Shown here piece by piece: positions 42,067 to 52,364 of a stretch of DNA of 64,000 nt. The position numbers were made by a program, and so were the translations under genes. Source of the DNA: Rhynchopus euleeides (Eukaryota; Euglenozoa; Diplonemea; Diplonemida; Diplonemidae); assembly GCA_963210315.1 (NCBI GenBank), contig OY723282.1, positions 248,001-312,000 of the forward strand, read 5' to 3'. The notes beneath the pieces were generated by a model. The model had not been told where the DNA came from. It did not search any database and was given only the letters and a program-made list of their open reading frames with translations. Positions within the stretch are counted from its first letter, which is position 1; each line of letters begins with the position of its first letter.

Positions 42067-45000
42067 CAGGGGATAAGATAGGTCTGGTTTTCCGGTTTTC
42101 AAAACCAGGGTTTCCCGGTTCCCGGTTTTCTGGAAAAAAAAAAAAAAGGCCGGTCTCATTTTTGGCGTTTTTTTTGTAACTTTGGGACAGTAAAACAGTC
42201 AGAAAAAACGCCAGAAAAAAATAGAAAGTGACCCCATCGTGATCCGCACGGAGCTCAAATAGTCCAAAGAAGGCAGAGAAGCGGAGAAGAAAAAATGGAC
42301 CTAGCGGGTGGCCCGGTGGGGCCCGGTGGGTGGTGATGCCCTCGTCATGCAGGTCTCTTCTGTTTTGAAGTTTCGAGATCCTCCATTGTGTGATGGTCCC
42401 GCAGAACTGGCACAGAACCGTCCTCCGTAGGGATCACACCGAGCCTTCACATGTCAGGTGTCTGACTGGTGGCACCCACGACACACCCACACCCCCACGC
42501 GCCTGCAGGCATACTGTAAGAAGATATGTCAAAGCGGAGAGCGCATCAGGCCCAGCTGGGCGCGTTTGGCTTTGCATCGCAGAGGGCGGTGCGGGGGACG
42601 GTGCAGGAGGTGGGCGGGCCGCAGTATCACACTGGGTATGACCAGTGGAAGGCGGGCAAGTACCCCGGGCAAGACCGATATGCCAACTTGCACGCCTTCC
42701 TCTGCAACCAGTGCTCGATCCGCGGCTTCAGCAACCACCAAGCCGCCTCAAACAGGCACCTTGTCGCGCTGTGCAAGGCATTCGATGCTCTTGCTCGCGC
42801 GGACGACGAGGTGGCACCTCATATGAGGAAGCCCCTGAGTAGCCTCGTCAAACTGGCAAAGACAAAGGCAGACGAAATGCCGTTGGTGGAGAGCGAGGCC
42901 GTGCCGGCGCCTGCCCCGACACAGCAGGCCCCAGCCCTCGTCGCAGATCTTGCGATTGCACGGCAAGTTGAGGTCGAGATGGCAGCTGATGATAATGCGG
43001 AGAGATCAGCTGAAGCTCTGGAGGCCGCGATCGCCAATGAGCGCCAACGCGCGAGGGGCTACACCACCACCCCCGTGCGCAACTCCAACGACTGCCTGTA
43101 CCCTTCCCTCCACAAGCACGAGGTCTACGCCTACGTGGAGGCAAAGTTGATGGCGCAGTACGCGGGGCCCGTCGGCTTGGATGCGCCTGCCGAGCCCTTC
43201 CCCCGCGCCAGCGAGATGGTGCATGTCCCGGAGGACATCCAGGGGGACAGCCGGGTGATGGGAATGCTGCGCGAATCCCACGCGTGGGCAAAACCCACAC
43301 CCGAGGGGCTGGCGTGCCGCGCTTGCTTTGACGCAAGCAAGCGCGGTGTCTTCGTCGGGCGGTGCCTGCCATGGAATGAGGTGAAGAGCCGCTTCACCTC
43401 CCGCGCGAAGGAGCACACCGAGGCAACGAGACAGAAGCACACCGAGAAGTGGGCACAGTGGCTGGCAAGAGAAGACTCGGTGCGCCGACATGGGACTGCA
43501 GGAGAGATCCGCTCCACAGCTCACCAGAGGGCCTGGGTCAACTCTAAGGTGAAGCAGCTTCAGAACACCGAGATGCTCTGCCGCCTGCTGCACGACGTAC
43601 AGTACTGTTGCAGCAACAACGAAGCCCTCACGACGACCCTCGCATCCCTCCGCGTGCGTGACAGCTACACTTCCCCAGAAGTAAAGTCTTTCAATGCTAC
43701 ATACCACAACCTCACCTCGAACACAATCTACGACGAAGTAGTGGGTCTGATGGCAAGCCACGCCATGGCGGAAGTGAAGCACAAGATTGAAAGATCCCCG
43801 TTCGTATCCATCATCACGGACGAGACGCAGGATGTGACACGCCAATCGCAATTTTGCATCCTGATCCGGGTCATCGACCCAACCACCTTTGATACCAACG
43901 AACTGTTCTGGCGCATGACTCCGCTGAACACATCACAGACTGCGACAAACATCACAGATTTCTTGATTCAACAACTCGACGACCTTGGCGACGGTTTCTG
44001 GAACAAGATGCTTGCGTTTGCGTCGGATTCGTGCAACACCATGGGCGGGAGTCGTAAGGGTGTTCAGTTGCAGGTGAAGGTACGGAAAGCACCGTACTCC
44101 TTCTGGGCGGCTTGTCGGGCGCATGCACTCAATCTTGTTGCGATGCACACTGCCAAGGACCACCCTGTCATCCGCGCAAGCTACGACCTTGTCTCCAGCA
44201 CGTTTGCCTTGCTGTACAGGGGTGCTGGGAATGGCACAGGCAAACTCCGGTGCTTTCGGGAATGCATGTCCGCTTTGGAGAGGATCGATGGCTTCGGGTT
44301 CTGGCGTGAGCGCGACTTGTGCAGTGTTGGAGACACCCGCTGGTGTTCGCATGAGCGTTGTGCGCAGAGTCTGACTGACTGCCTCAAAGGGGTGGTCATG
44401 TGTATCAACAAGCTGGATCATGAGAAGGCAGTTGCCCTGCGTGCGGTGTACCAGGAGAGCAGCACCCTCGTCGGGTTATTCCTGATGCGGGAGGTGATGC
44501 ACTGTCTTGGCGCCTTCTCGCGGTGCATACAGCATGCAAGCCTGTGTTTCGGTGATCTCCCTCGCATCGCGACACACTATGCATGCAAGATCGGAAAGCT
44601 GTTAGAACGACCCGACCTGTCTCCGACCTACGCATCCTGCTGGATACTGATCAATGACGCCCGGCCTTCTTGCCCTCCCATCACGGAGGAGTTCGTGGCA
44701 CAGTATCACGAGCAGTACGCAAAGCCCTACCTCCGTACCCTGAAGGAGGAGATCGAGGGGCTGATGGATGACTTCGGGGTGCTTGCAGCATTCTCTGTGT
44801 ATGATCCCTGGTGCCCCGACTTCGACAACGCAGCAGCAGCGGCACAGAAGCTCAAAGCACTTCGCGATCATTTCTGCGAGCCCAAGGTGATGACATTTGA
44901 GGATGCCGACGGGGTGCAGAAGGAGACGGAACCGAGTGCACCGTACTTCCCGGCCGAAGAGCGGGGTCTGCTGGAGTTGGAGCTGGCCAACGTGCGAATG

Positions 45001-45801
45001 AAGCTGAAGGAGACCGCACAAACACAGGAGGATACCCGCAGCCGCAGATTCAGCACTCTCATCAAAGCATTCTTGAAGAATCAGCTGAACCGTCTCGCCT
45101 TCCCGCACACCTCGCGTCTCCTGCAGATTGTGCTGACCATCCCCTTGTCGACAAGTAGTGCTGAGCGGATGTTCTCCAAGCTCCGCATCATCAAGAACAG
45201 GCTCAGCAACCGTATGGGCGACGCCAAGCTGCAGAACACGCTGGCCATCTGTATGGAGGGTAGTGTCACTCCGGACGGGATTCCGGAAGCGGCGCTCCGT
45301 CAGTACGTGGACGCATTCACATCGGAAGAACGAAAGCTCAGCTACTGTCCCTTCGGGGAGCTGCGGGCGGCACAGCAACACGCCACTGCTGTTCGGCAGA
45401 GCCTGGCACAACCATGGTGGGTGTGATCCTGAGTCGGTTGGTGCCGGGGCTCGTGCGCCCCCCCCCCCCCTCCCCGCCGGCTCACTCCGCCGCCCCCCCC
45501 GCCCCCGTCCTCCTCCCTTCCTCTCTGCTTCCCCCTCCCCTGACCTCTTGCCCCGCCCCTTAGAGCATTGTTGTTTGTGTTGTGCATGTCTTTGTGCTAA
45601 GAGTTCGTAGAAGAAAAAGTAGAACCTGCTGCGCTTGCCCCACCAAGCAGCCTCAGTACGACAGGACGCGCGCAGGCACCGGGCCTCTCAGATTCTGGGA
45701 GGGTTTGCGCGGGTCGCGCGCGCCGAAGGCGCGCGCGAAAAATTTTCAAAACCAGAAAAACCGGGAAACGGCGCCAGAAAAAAAGTCTATCTTATACCCT
45801 G
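42067..45801. mobile_element. hAT transposon, 3.7 kb, perfect 8 bp duplication
   Basis: Ends CAGGGGATAAGATAG and CTATCTTATACCCTG. The duplication GTGAGAAC is perfect (42059-42066, 45802-45809). It contains one intact transposase. Intact gene and identical duplication imply a recent insertion into Q. Confidence 0.95.
42526..45426 (+). CDS. hAT transposase (966 aa)
   Basis: Single open frame from ATG 42526. Zinc-binding candidates: FLCNQCSIRGFSNHQAASNR (~60-80) and CRACFDASKRG ... EHTEATRQKH (~265-310), the latter like a TTF-type finger. The catalytic domain shows SIITDETQDVTRQSQFCILI (first Asp), FASDSCNTMGGSRKGVQLQV (second Asp) and the conserved C-x2-H in AACRAHALNLVA. The C-terminal dimerisation motif is PLSTSSAERMFSKLRIIKNR. 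Overall it resembles hAT proteins of the TTF/ZNF862 type. It cuts and pastes its own element, and probably drives CAGGG-ended MITEs such as T and X only if their ends are related enough. Confidence 0.92.
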   Translation: MSKRRAHQAQLGAFGFASQRAVRGTVQEVGGPQYHTGYDQWKAGKYPGQDRYANLHAFLCNQCSIRGFSNHQAASNRHLVALCKAFDALARADDEVAPHMRKPLSSLVKLAKTKADEMPLVESEAVPAPAPTQQAPALVADLAIARQVEVEMAADDNAERSAEALEAAIANERQRARGYTTTPVRNSNDCLYPSLHKHEVYAYVEAKLMAQYAGPVGLDAPAEPFPRASEMVHVPEDIQGDSRVMGMLRESHAWAKPTPEGLACRACFDASKRGVFVGRCLPWNEVKSRFTSRAKEHTEATRQKHTEKWAQWLAREDSVRRHGTAGEIRSTAHQRAWVNSKVKQLQNTEMLCRLLHDVQYCCSNNEALTTTLASLRVRDSYTSPEVKSFNATYHNLTSNTIYDEVVGLMASHAMAEVKHKIERSPFVSIITDETQDVTRQSQFCILIRVIDPTTFDTNELFWRMTPLNTSQTATNITDFLIQQLDDLGDGFWNKMLAFASDSCNTMGGSRKGVQLQVKVRKAPYSFWAACRAHALNLVAMHTAKDHPVIRASYDLVSSTFALLYRGAGNGTGKLRCFRECMSALERIDGFGFWRERDLCSVGDTRWCSHERCAQSLTDCLKGVVMCINKLDHEKAVALRAVYQESSTLVGLFLMREVMHCLGAFSRCIQHASLCFGDLPRIATHYACKIGKLLERPDLSPTYASCWILINDARPSCPPITEEFVAQYHEQYAKPYLRTLKEEIEGLMDDFGVLAAFSVYDPWCPDFDNAAAAAQKLKALRDHFCEPKVMTFEDADGVQKETEPSAPYFPAEERGLLELELANVRMKLKETAQTQEDTRSRRFSTLIKAFLKNQLNRLAFPHTSRLLQIVLTIPLSTSSAERMFSKLRIIKNRLSNRMGDAKLQNTLAICMEGSVTPDGIPEAALRQYVDAFTSEERKLSYCPFGELRAAQQHATAVRQSLAQPWWV

Positions 45802-46320
45802 GTGAGAACCTTCCCAGGAAAAAAAAAATCGGTGACTTTTGCGGTGTATAAGGCCTCCTACACGGGGTCCCAAAGTACACAAAAATAGCCAAAAATAGCC
45901 GAAATCCTGGAGCAATTGAGAAAGTCGGGGGAGAGGTGGGGGCAGTGATCTCGTGCCAGGGCTGGCAGGGGGGGCCGCGGCCCCACCTCCCTTTTTCTGT
46001 AATTTTTGGGGAGGGTGGGCCGCCAGGGGTGGCATGGCCCTACCTCGGCCCTACCTTGGCCCTACCTCAATATTTTCCCCGTCGAATTTTGCGGATGGGT
46101 CAGATTTTGGGGCTTTCGGGTTCGGCCTTGTAGCCGAGTTTTCACGCGCAGCGTATGAAAACCCAACGCCATCATGAGCAGGTGTATCAGGTGCTGGGGG
46201 CTTGGTGGTGCTCATCGAAGCGCACCGTCAGGCACTCATCAGGTCAAGCGAAGGATCATCCCCGCCTGGAATGTGCAACAGCACCAACCGGTGTGGGGAT
46301 TAGCCTTCGAGGGATTTTAG

Positions 46321-46380
46321 GATGTTCACTACCGTGGCCTCCGGCGGCTGGGGGGCTCCGCCCCCCAGACCCCCCTGTAG
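46321..46380 (+). repeat. Dispersed hairpin repeat H, copy 5
   Basis: H core without its usual ACAGAT lead; located inside Q. Confidence 0.88.
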
Positions 46381-46453
46381 CCTGTTAGCTTTGCTGCCGT
46401 TCCTGAACACGGCGCGCTGGCAAAGTTACTCGGGATTGCAGTTTTGCAAGTGC

Positions 46454-46777
46454 TCAATGGCAACCCAAGACCCCCTGACTACTGATTTTTGGTCCAGCAG
46501 GACGATCTAAGGCGGCAGCATCCGATGCCTTTCGAATTGGGGGGAAAACGTTCTGTGGCCCTGTTTGCATCATGCTGCGGGAAATCGGAGTGGGGTTGGG
46601 CTGCACTTTTTCCCCTGCGGAGCGAGCTCGGCCCACCCTGTGCCCTACCTCTTTTTTGGTTTGCCCGACCCCCAGCGAGACCACTGGGTGGGGGGCCTTC
46701 AGGCCATTCTGCACTGCCCGGGGAAGCAGGGTGATGTTGGTGACATTCCGTGAACTCTTGCATTTGAAGCAGGCCAT
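46454..46777 (-). CDS. Short ORF with CxxC start (unknown)
   Basis: ATG 46777 in a good context (AAACATGG) begins MACFKCKSSRNVTNITLLPR; 107 codons. A CxxC pair at the start may bind metal. The rest is basic and shows no family. It could be a remnant of the Q-encoded protein. Confidence 0.3.
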   Translation of the reverse strand: MACFKCKSSRNVTNITLLPRAVQNGLKAPHPVVSLGVGQTKKEVGHRVGRARSAGEKVQPNPTPISRSMMQTGPQNVFPPIRKASDAAALDRPAGPKISSQGVLGCH

Positions 46778-47387
46778 GTTTGTGTTTCACATGATTCAGA
46801 TGAGTTTTCCTGTGCATGGAAGGTGGTGGATTCGCAGGCAATAAGAAGCAAAAAAAGCACTGTACAAAAGCCTACCAAGGGGGGTGAGAACTGCATCTGG
46901 GAGTAAATTGTCTTCCACTACACCTTTTTCCCCGATTCTGGCCGCATTTGATTCCGTTGCTACCATAGCTTTCCGAGATTTTTTGAAATTTTTTTTTCCC
47001 GGCCAACCTCACCAGTCAAACTGGGATGCGCATCCGCATCCCAATTTGAACCCAACAGACTGCATTTCCGGAACTCGAAACAGGGCGGAATTGACTGCTA
47101 GGTATACCGCGGAATTCACGGTGGGGTCACAACTCAAAATTGTCAAAAAAATGTACAAATTGCTGCTGCCCAAGTAAACGACTAAAGTATACGGTTTTTC
47201 AGATTTTGGTTGATATACTTGTAGTTATACATGTAAAATTTACAAGATCCCACCGTGTACACGGCGCTGAAGTAACCACTGTTACAAGTGGTTTTACAAG
47301 TGGTTTACATGTAAAAACTTTTACATGTAAATTTACAAGTGGCACTTGTAAAATTACAGTCGTATTTACTCTGAATGTTATTTGTTA

Positions 47388-48141
47388 CAGGGGGGGGTCA
47401 AATAAACGTACTAAGTACTACTATTCGGCGAACGGGCGGGCCTAAATCGACCTCGCCAAAAAAGTATAAAATACGTTGCGAGCGAATAGACGTACGTAGT
47501 ACGTCTATTCAACTTTTCCTAAAAACACTGTTTGCAGGGGCTCTGCGGGGCTATTTGGTCCACCAGGGGCGCGCTGGTCACTGCTGCGTGCCCTGGCCCA
47601 GATCACTTCGTTGAAGGAAGGCCGGGGAGCGCCTGGCTGTGGCCCATCCTCTTGAGGCATTCCGTGAGCAGATGAAAGCATCCGACGTCGTCACTATATC
47701 GACACCAGCCGAAGATATTGGCCCTGTTGGTGGATGTCACAGGTCTACGGTGAGCTTTGTCTGGGGCGGTGGTGGTGGGGACTGCGGACGCCGTAGCTGA
47801 GGGAATGCGCGGCGGGCTTCAGCAGTGGTTCTGATGCCTCTGGACCGCATGAGCTTGCGGGTTTGCGGGGCCCGTGCACCCTGGTTCCCCGAAGTGGCAC
47901 CAATAGACCTTGTCCCCATTCCTTGCCCCAAAGTTTGTGGATTTGTGTGCCCCCTCCACTGGCAGGCGGTCCTCCAAAAAGAAAATCTCAAAAAAAACGA
48001 GATACTTCCCAAAAAAACGGGTGGGCAAAGTAAGTACTTGTATTCAACGGCCCAACGTGCCCCAGAGCCCCAAAAAAATAAGTACTACTATTCGGCTAAG
48101 TACTACTATTCAACTAAGTACGTTTATTCGACCCCCCCCTG
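47388..48141. mobile_element. Element E, 754 bp, TA duplication
   Basis: Ends CAGGGGGGGGTCAAATAAAC and CGTTTATTCGACCCCCCCCTG, TA at 47386-47387 and 48142-48143. Inside both ends TAAGTACTACTATTCGG-type words recur. The interior around 47612-47752 has a coding-like stretch (GERLAVAHPLEAFREQMKAS) ending at a GTGAGC donor-like site, possibly a captured exon. Confidence 0.82.
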
Positions 48142-48196
48142 TAACAAACCGCCGTTTTGGAAAAACAATTTAAAAGTGAATTAATAAAATGTTATT

Positions 48197-48305
48197 GGGG
48201 GCCTTCGCTACCAAGTGTGACTGAGTGAGAAAAAGTGAGCCACGGCCCACTTCCCCTCACTGGCTGACGAGCTGTGACGAGCCGTGACTGGTAGCGAGGG
48301 CCCCC
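48197..48305. mobile_element. MITE F, 109 bp, 3 bp duplication ATT
   Basis: Ends GGGGGCCTTCGCTACCA and TGGTAGCGAGGGCCCCC, flanked by ATT (48194-48196, 48306-48308). Same family as F2 and G. Confidence 0.88.
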
Positions 48306-49137
48306 ATTCATAACATATGTTATTGGGTACTCCCATGGAGTCACCGCCGCTCGGGCGAGAAGTGTGTTGAGCATACACGACACCAACCTTCGTCAGGTTT
48401 GGGAGTGTATAAGCAACACCGCAAGAAGGAACAGAAGCATCAGCGGACGCAGCGACACTTTTGTTCCTTTTGCACCCCTGTAAACAACACCCATTTTCCC
48501 TTCGGCTGACACCCTGTTTAGAGATGTGTAAGAGGTCGCCGGGAGCTGAGTGCCGTAGTCCACCATGTAAATGACAACGACGAGGAATCCCGCCCCCAAC
48601 CCCCCAGCCCCAGCCCAGATGGAATAAATAGTTTCAATTTTAACAAAAATAATAATAACATTTTCAAAAAATGTTACTGGGGGCCTTCGCTACCGGATGA
48701 GAAAAAGTGAGAAAAAATGAGCGGAAAAACGCTTAAAAAAAGAGTCAGGGGAGTTGGGGGGTCCCTAGCCTGGGGAGCATATTTGAACCCCGAATCTCGA
48801 AAATTATGCCGGCGTGACTCGTCCCAAAGCAGGTTTGGGTCGCTCTATGGCGAGTTGGTGTAAAAATCGCAAACCAGAGTGACTGCGAGTGACTCGCAGT
48901 GGGGTCCCCGGGGGGGGGGGGGGGCTGCTTGATGAATCAGCGGAGTGCGGTGTGCAGCTGATGCACCACCTTCTTTTCCTCACTAGTCTCATGCGGGGCA
49001 GGGGGTTTAGGCAAGCTTCGCTCGTACGTGGGGGGGGGGGGGGGGGTTGTGGAAGTAGAAGACAGAGACGAATCACAAACGGGAACAGATGTTAGGAGAA
49101 GCAAGGGAGAGGGGGGGGGGGGGGGGCAGAACATATA

Positions 49138-49758
49138 TCACGCCGAACCGGAGAACTCGTGCCAGTCTGCATCGGGATCGTTCCCGGCAGTGCTCTGTAA
49201 GAGCTTGTCGACGACATCTGGGGTTTCACCACTGCCGTTCTCCGGGAAGCAGTCCAACACGCCCTGCACCTCCTGCATCCACGGAGTGACGTCCACATCC
49301 CGAAGGCCAAACTCATCCTCGTCATCTACAGACGCATCGTCCTCCTCGGTGTCAATCGTTGCAGAAGCTGCAGGTGGAGCACTGCCAGCCTCAGGCTCAC
49401 CCGTAACCACTCTGCTGGCAGTGCGCGGCTTCTGGGGGATGAGGCCCGCGACGAGGTTCCTGTAAGGGCCGATGGGCAGTTCGGGGAGGCCATACTTGTA
49501 CAGAAAGTTATGAAGCTCTGCCACGACCCTCCCACACAGCGCGAGGAACTGCGAGTCACCCTCGCCCCCGAGATGGTACGGGTACGTGAGGATCTTGAAG
49601 TCCTTCACACGCGCATTTCCCCGCTCCACCCTTCCACGAACGAATCCGTGGGAACCGTTGTACATCTTCTGCGCCGCCACAGGAAGGTTACAGTCAGGAA
49701 TGGGGACCCGTCGGTTTTCATCCCCCTTCCTCGAGTAGCAGCGACTCCCATGTCCTGG
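49138..49758 (-). pseudogene. Harbinger-type DDE transposase, C-terminal remnant
   Basis: Minus frame: NLPVAAQKMYNGSHGFVRGR, then VERGNARVKDFKILTYPYHL. It fits the end of DDE_Tnp_4 domains, where a catalytic Glu lies in a VE..xGxxK motif. After it comes an acidic tail (DTEEDDASVDDEDEFGLRD) and a stop at 49138. Upstream the frame enters the minisatellite, so the two catalytic Asp residues and the DNA-binding domain are missing. Confidence 0.65.
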
Positions 49759-50290
49759 GGGGAATCGTCCAAGTATGACAATGTACTGGGGGGAATCGGG
49801 GGGAATCGTCCAAGTATGACAATGTCCTGGGGGGAATCGGGGGGAATCGTCCAAGTACGACAATGTACTGGGGGGAATCGGGGGGAATCGTCCAAGTACG
49901 ACAATGTACTGGGGGGAATCGGGGGGAATCGTCCAAGTATGACAATGTCCTGGGGGGAATCGGGGGGAATCGTCCAAGTATGACAATGTCCTGGGGGGAA
50001 TCGGGGGGAATCGTCCAAGTACGACAATGTACTGGGGGGAATCGGGGGGAATCGTCCAAGTACGACTATGTACTGGGGGGAATCGGGGGGAATCGTCCAA
50101 GTATGACAATGTCCTGGGGGGAATCGGGGGGAATAGTCCAAGTATGACAATGTCCTGGGGGGAATCGGGGGGAATCGTCCAAGTACGACAATGTACTGGG
50201 GGGAATCGGGGGGAATCGACCAAGTACGACAATGTACTGGGGGGAATCGGGGGGAATCAACCAAGTACACTAATTTGCTGGGGGGAATCG
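49755..50290. repeat. 41 bp minisatellite, ~13 copies
   Basis: Unit CTGGGGGGAATCGGGGGGAA plus TCGTCCAAGTATGACAATGTC with few variants. Because 41 is not a multiple of three, all minus frames read through as a Pro/Asp/Ser-rich repeat. It replaces the 5' part of the G transposase. Confidence 0.93.
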
Positions 50291-50329
50291 GGGAGTGCCC
50301 CTACAGGAGGTGGGGACCACTGTGAGTCA

Positions 50330-50470
50330 CTACGAGTCACTATGAGTCACGTGACTGGTAGCGAGGCCGGTCTGGACTTCTGGGTGGAATTTTCTCATAT
50401 TGTGCCAAGTCCCCACCCGGAGTTCCAGACCGGCCTCGCTACCAGTCAAGTGACTCGTAGTGACTCGTAG
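50330..50470. repeat. Inverted repeat inside G
   Basis: GTGACTGGTAGCGAGGCCGG with TCTGGACTTCTGGGTGG, then its inverse (CCACCCGGAGTTCCAGACCG) after a ~25 bp spacer. Outside are ACTACGAGTCAC-type repeats. Its outer part copies the G terminus. Confidence 0.85.
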
Positions 50471-50871
50471 TCAGCCAAAAACCTGAAAATTCACCCTTCT
50501 CCCCAGGCCAGCCAAAAAAGCCCCCTGACTCACTGACGAGCCGTGACGACCCGTGACTGGTAGCGAGGGCCCCCACTGAGGAATAATTTAAAAAATGTTA
50601 TTCTCGGGCTCTCCGGGGACCCGGGAATAATTAATTTATTTAGCGGATAACATTGTGAATAAATACGACTGTACATGTGCCACTTGTAAATTTTACAAGT
50701 GGTACATGTAAAATTACATGTAAATGACATGTGCCACTTGTCATTTACGAGCTTTCCTGAACACTGGCGAGCCGTGTTGTTCCATTTGTTTATCCCCCGC
50801 AACCCCAGACCAGCACATGCCCTGCTGCACACACACACCCTCACTTACAAAAGGACCTTTGCACCTCCAAC

Positions 50872-51717
50872 ATGAGCAAGAGAACGGCCACCACAACACC
50901 GACGCGCAACAGCAAGCGGACGAAGAGCGGGGATCTGGGGAAGGAGGATGAGCGGCATGAAAGCCAGCTGCAGCAGCTTGTGGCCGTGTACACCACCAGG
51001 AAGACGGGGGAGGTGTTTAAACACTCGGTGTTGAAGGAGATGCTGCAGAAGGTGCTGGTGACCACCATCCCCCCCAAGAGTGGAGTGATAACAAAGGTGC
51101 TGAAACGCAAATACGATGCACTGGCTTCCTACAAGTCACTGAAGGATGTTTCCGGCGACCTGTACACGGTTCGGATCGAAGGAAACCGTAATATGGCCAT
51201 CCACGGCATCGCGCTGAAGCCCTTCCCCACGCCAACGCAGAAGAAGTCGGTGGGTTTCGCGCGCCTCAAGCTGGTGGTGAAGGACCTGGACAGCATGGAT
51301 ATGGTCAAGATGTACAAGGCATCGGCACAAGCCTCCACATCCGAGACGCGTCCGAAGAATAAGGCAGTGGCGGCGGTGGCGGCGATGCAGCATGTCGTTG
51401 TGGGCGTGCACGACCAGGAGACCGGGCGCTACTATAGCGTCATCGTCGAGAATGGCTTCACCAAGCTGGTGACGGCGACGCTGGAAGGGGTGCAGGTCGC
51501 CTACACCTTCTACAGGGACCGTCCTTCGGACCAGTGTGAGCCAGGTGAATACAGCGGCTCGCTCGTTGTGCCGCCTCCGCATTTTGTGGATTCAAGCAGA
51601 AATCTGCAGGTCACGGTGCTGAGTGGGCTGACACGGATTGACGTGCCGATCACACCCCCTCCGACAAAGCAGGCCGCAACGACGGTCGGGTTCATACCCC
51701 CTCCTCGTAAAGCATGA
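50872..51717 (+). CDS. D-encoded ORF1 (281 aa), unknown
   Basis: ATG 50872 (MSKRTATTTPTRNSKRTKSG). Basic N-terminus like a nuclear signal. Residues ~45-95 (YTTRKTGEVFKHSVLKEMLQ, then GVITKVLKRKYDALASYKS) look helical, perhaps winged-helix-like. The rest is beta-rich (VVVGVHDQETGRYYSVIVEN). No hit I recognise. It is followed 16 nt later by the ORF2 start in another frame, so both probably belong to D and may act together as DNA-binding and catalytic proteins. Confidence 0.65.
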   Translation: MSKRTATTTPTRNSKRTKSGDLGKEDERHESQLQQLVAVYTTRKTGEVFKHSVLKEMLQKVLVTTIPPKSGVITKVLKRKYDALASYKSLKDVSGDLYTVRIEGNRNMAIHGIALKPFPTPTQKKSVGFARLKLVVKDLDSMDMVKMYKASAQASTSETRPKNKAVAAVAAMQHVVVGVHDQETGRYYSVIVENGFTKLVTATLEGVQVAYTFYRDRPSDQCEPGEYSGSLVVPPPHFVDSSRNLQVTVLSGLTRIDVPITPPPTKQAATTVGFIPPPRKA

Positions 51718-52364
51718 AGCTCCCCTCCGGCTGATGACGCCCTCTCTGCTAGGGAACATGCGGGGGTGCCTCGAGTTTCTGCTGAGGGCTTTCCCCATCC
51801 GCTCGGGTCGCCCCCCACCAACAGTCATGGTCACGGGTGATGGCTACACACCCGGTAGCCTTCAAGGAAAGAGCAGGCAGCGACTGGCAATCGCATTGAC
51901 GGACGGGATCACCGCGTCCCGCTTTCTGACAGTGTGTGACCGCCACAAGCCCCTGTTCTACGAATGGTGGATGCTCCATGCCTTGGGGCAGATTGTGGCA
52001 GTTCAGAAGGGGATCTTCACGAAGGGGCCTTGCTCCTTTTCCATCACCCAGTTCCGGCTTGGGGGTGACCACTTAGAGTTGTGGTCACTCTTCAAAGGTG
52101 TAGGTGGGACAGGGCATCGTTCTGCCTTCTGCCTTACAGGAATCGACGAGCGTTTGGAGTACCTGCATGACTGCCACCGCTGTAGTATCCAAGAGATGGA
52201 TGCCGCAGGATTCACTTGTAGCATCGCTTCAAAATTCTCGAATCCTGTCTACACCGTGACGCCCCCCCTTCACGACACGAAAGGTGTCATGCGCCTCATT
52301 CTACGTACGCTGCCGGGATCAAAAGTGGTGGAGGAAACCATCCTTGGAAAAGTGGGAAAAAAAT

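Larger units (their letters stand above)
41606..47213. mobile_element. Element Q: TIR element with TA duplication, hosting a hAT
   Basis: Ends TCAACCAAAATCTGAAAAAC (41606) and its inverse finishing at 47213, with at least 30 bp of inverted repeat and TA on both sides (41604-41605, 47214-47215). Removing Q recreates ACATGTATATACTTGTAG, as in L1. Without the hAT it is about 1.9 kb and has no recognisable transposase. Confidence 0.88.
45810..47213. other. Right part of element Q
   Basis: Mostly non-coding; holds hairpin repeat H copy 5 and one short minus-strand ORF (46454-46777). Confidence 0.6.
32170..47257. mobile_element. Element L2, palindromic, broken by five insertions
   Basis: The end CACGGTGGGATCTTGTAAAT at 32170 (TA at 32168-32169) pairs with its inverse ending at 47257 (TA at 47258-47259). 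L2's own sequence survives as 32170-32221, 35878-35941, 36899-37084, 41513-41605 and 47216-47257. These fragments line up in order with the intact relative L1 (37187-37881). Its insertions are MITE2 with P inside it, M, N and Q. Confidence 0.85.
48679..50574. mobile_element. Element G: PIF/Harbinger-type, 1.9 kb, 3 bp duplication ACT
   Basis: Ends GGGGGCCTTCGCTACC and GGTAGCGAGGGCCCCC, flanked by ACT (48676-48678, 50575-50577). It contains the C-terminal part of a DDE_Tnp_4 transposase, a 41 bp minisatellite and an internal inverted repeat. Probably non-autonomous now; F and F2 are its short derivatives. Confidence 0.88.
47357..50671. mobile_element. Element I, TA duplication, inside D
   Basis: Ends CAGTCGTATTTA and TAAATACGACTG, TA at 47355-47356 and 50672-50673. 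Own sequence ~0.55 kb; the rest is E, F and G. Residual part 48306-48678 has a minus frame with a hydrophobic run (LRPLMLLFLLAVLLI) of unknown meaning. Confidence 0.82.

Noticed and set aside
41602-47217. Q ends as the ends of the hAT transposon
   Set aside because: The hAT has its own CAGGGG ends with a perfect 8 bp duplication further inside; Q has a TA duplication.
51638-51733. 5' extension of D ORF2
   Set aside because: It overlaps ORF1 in another frame and lacks coding character.
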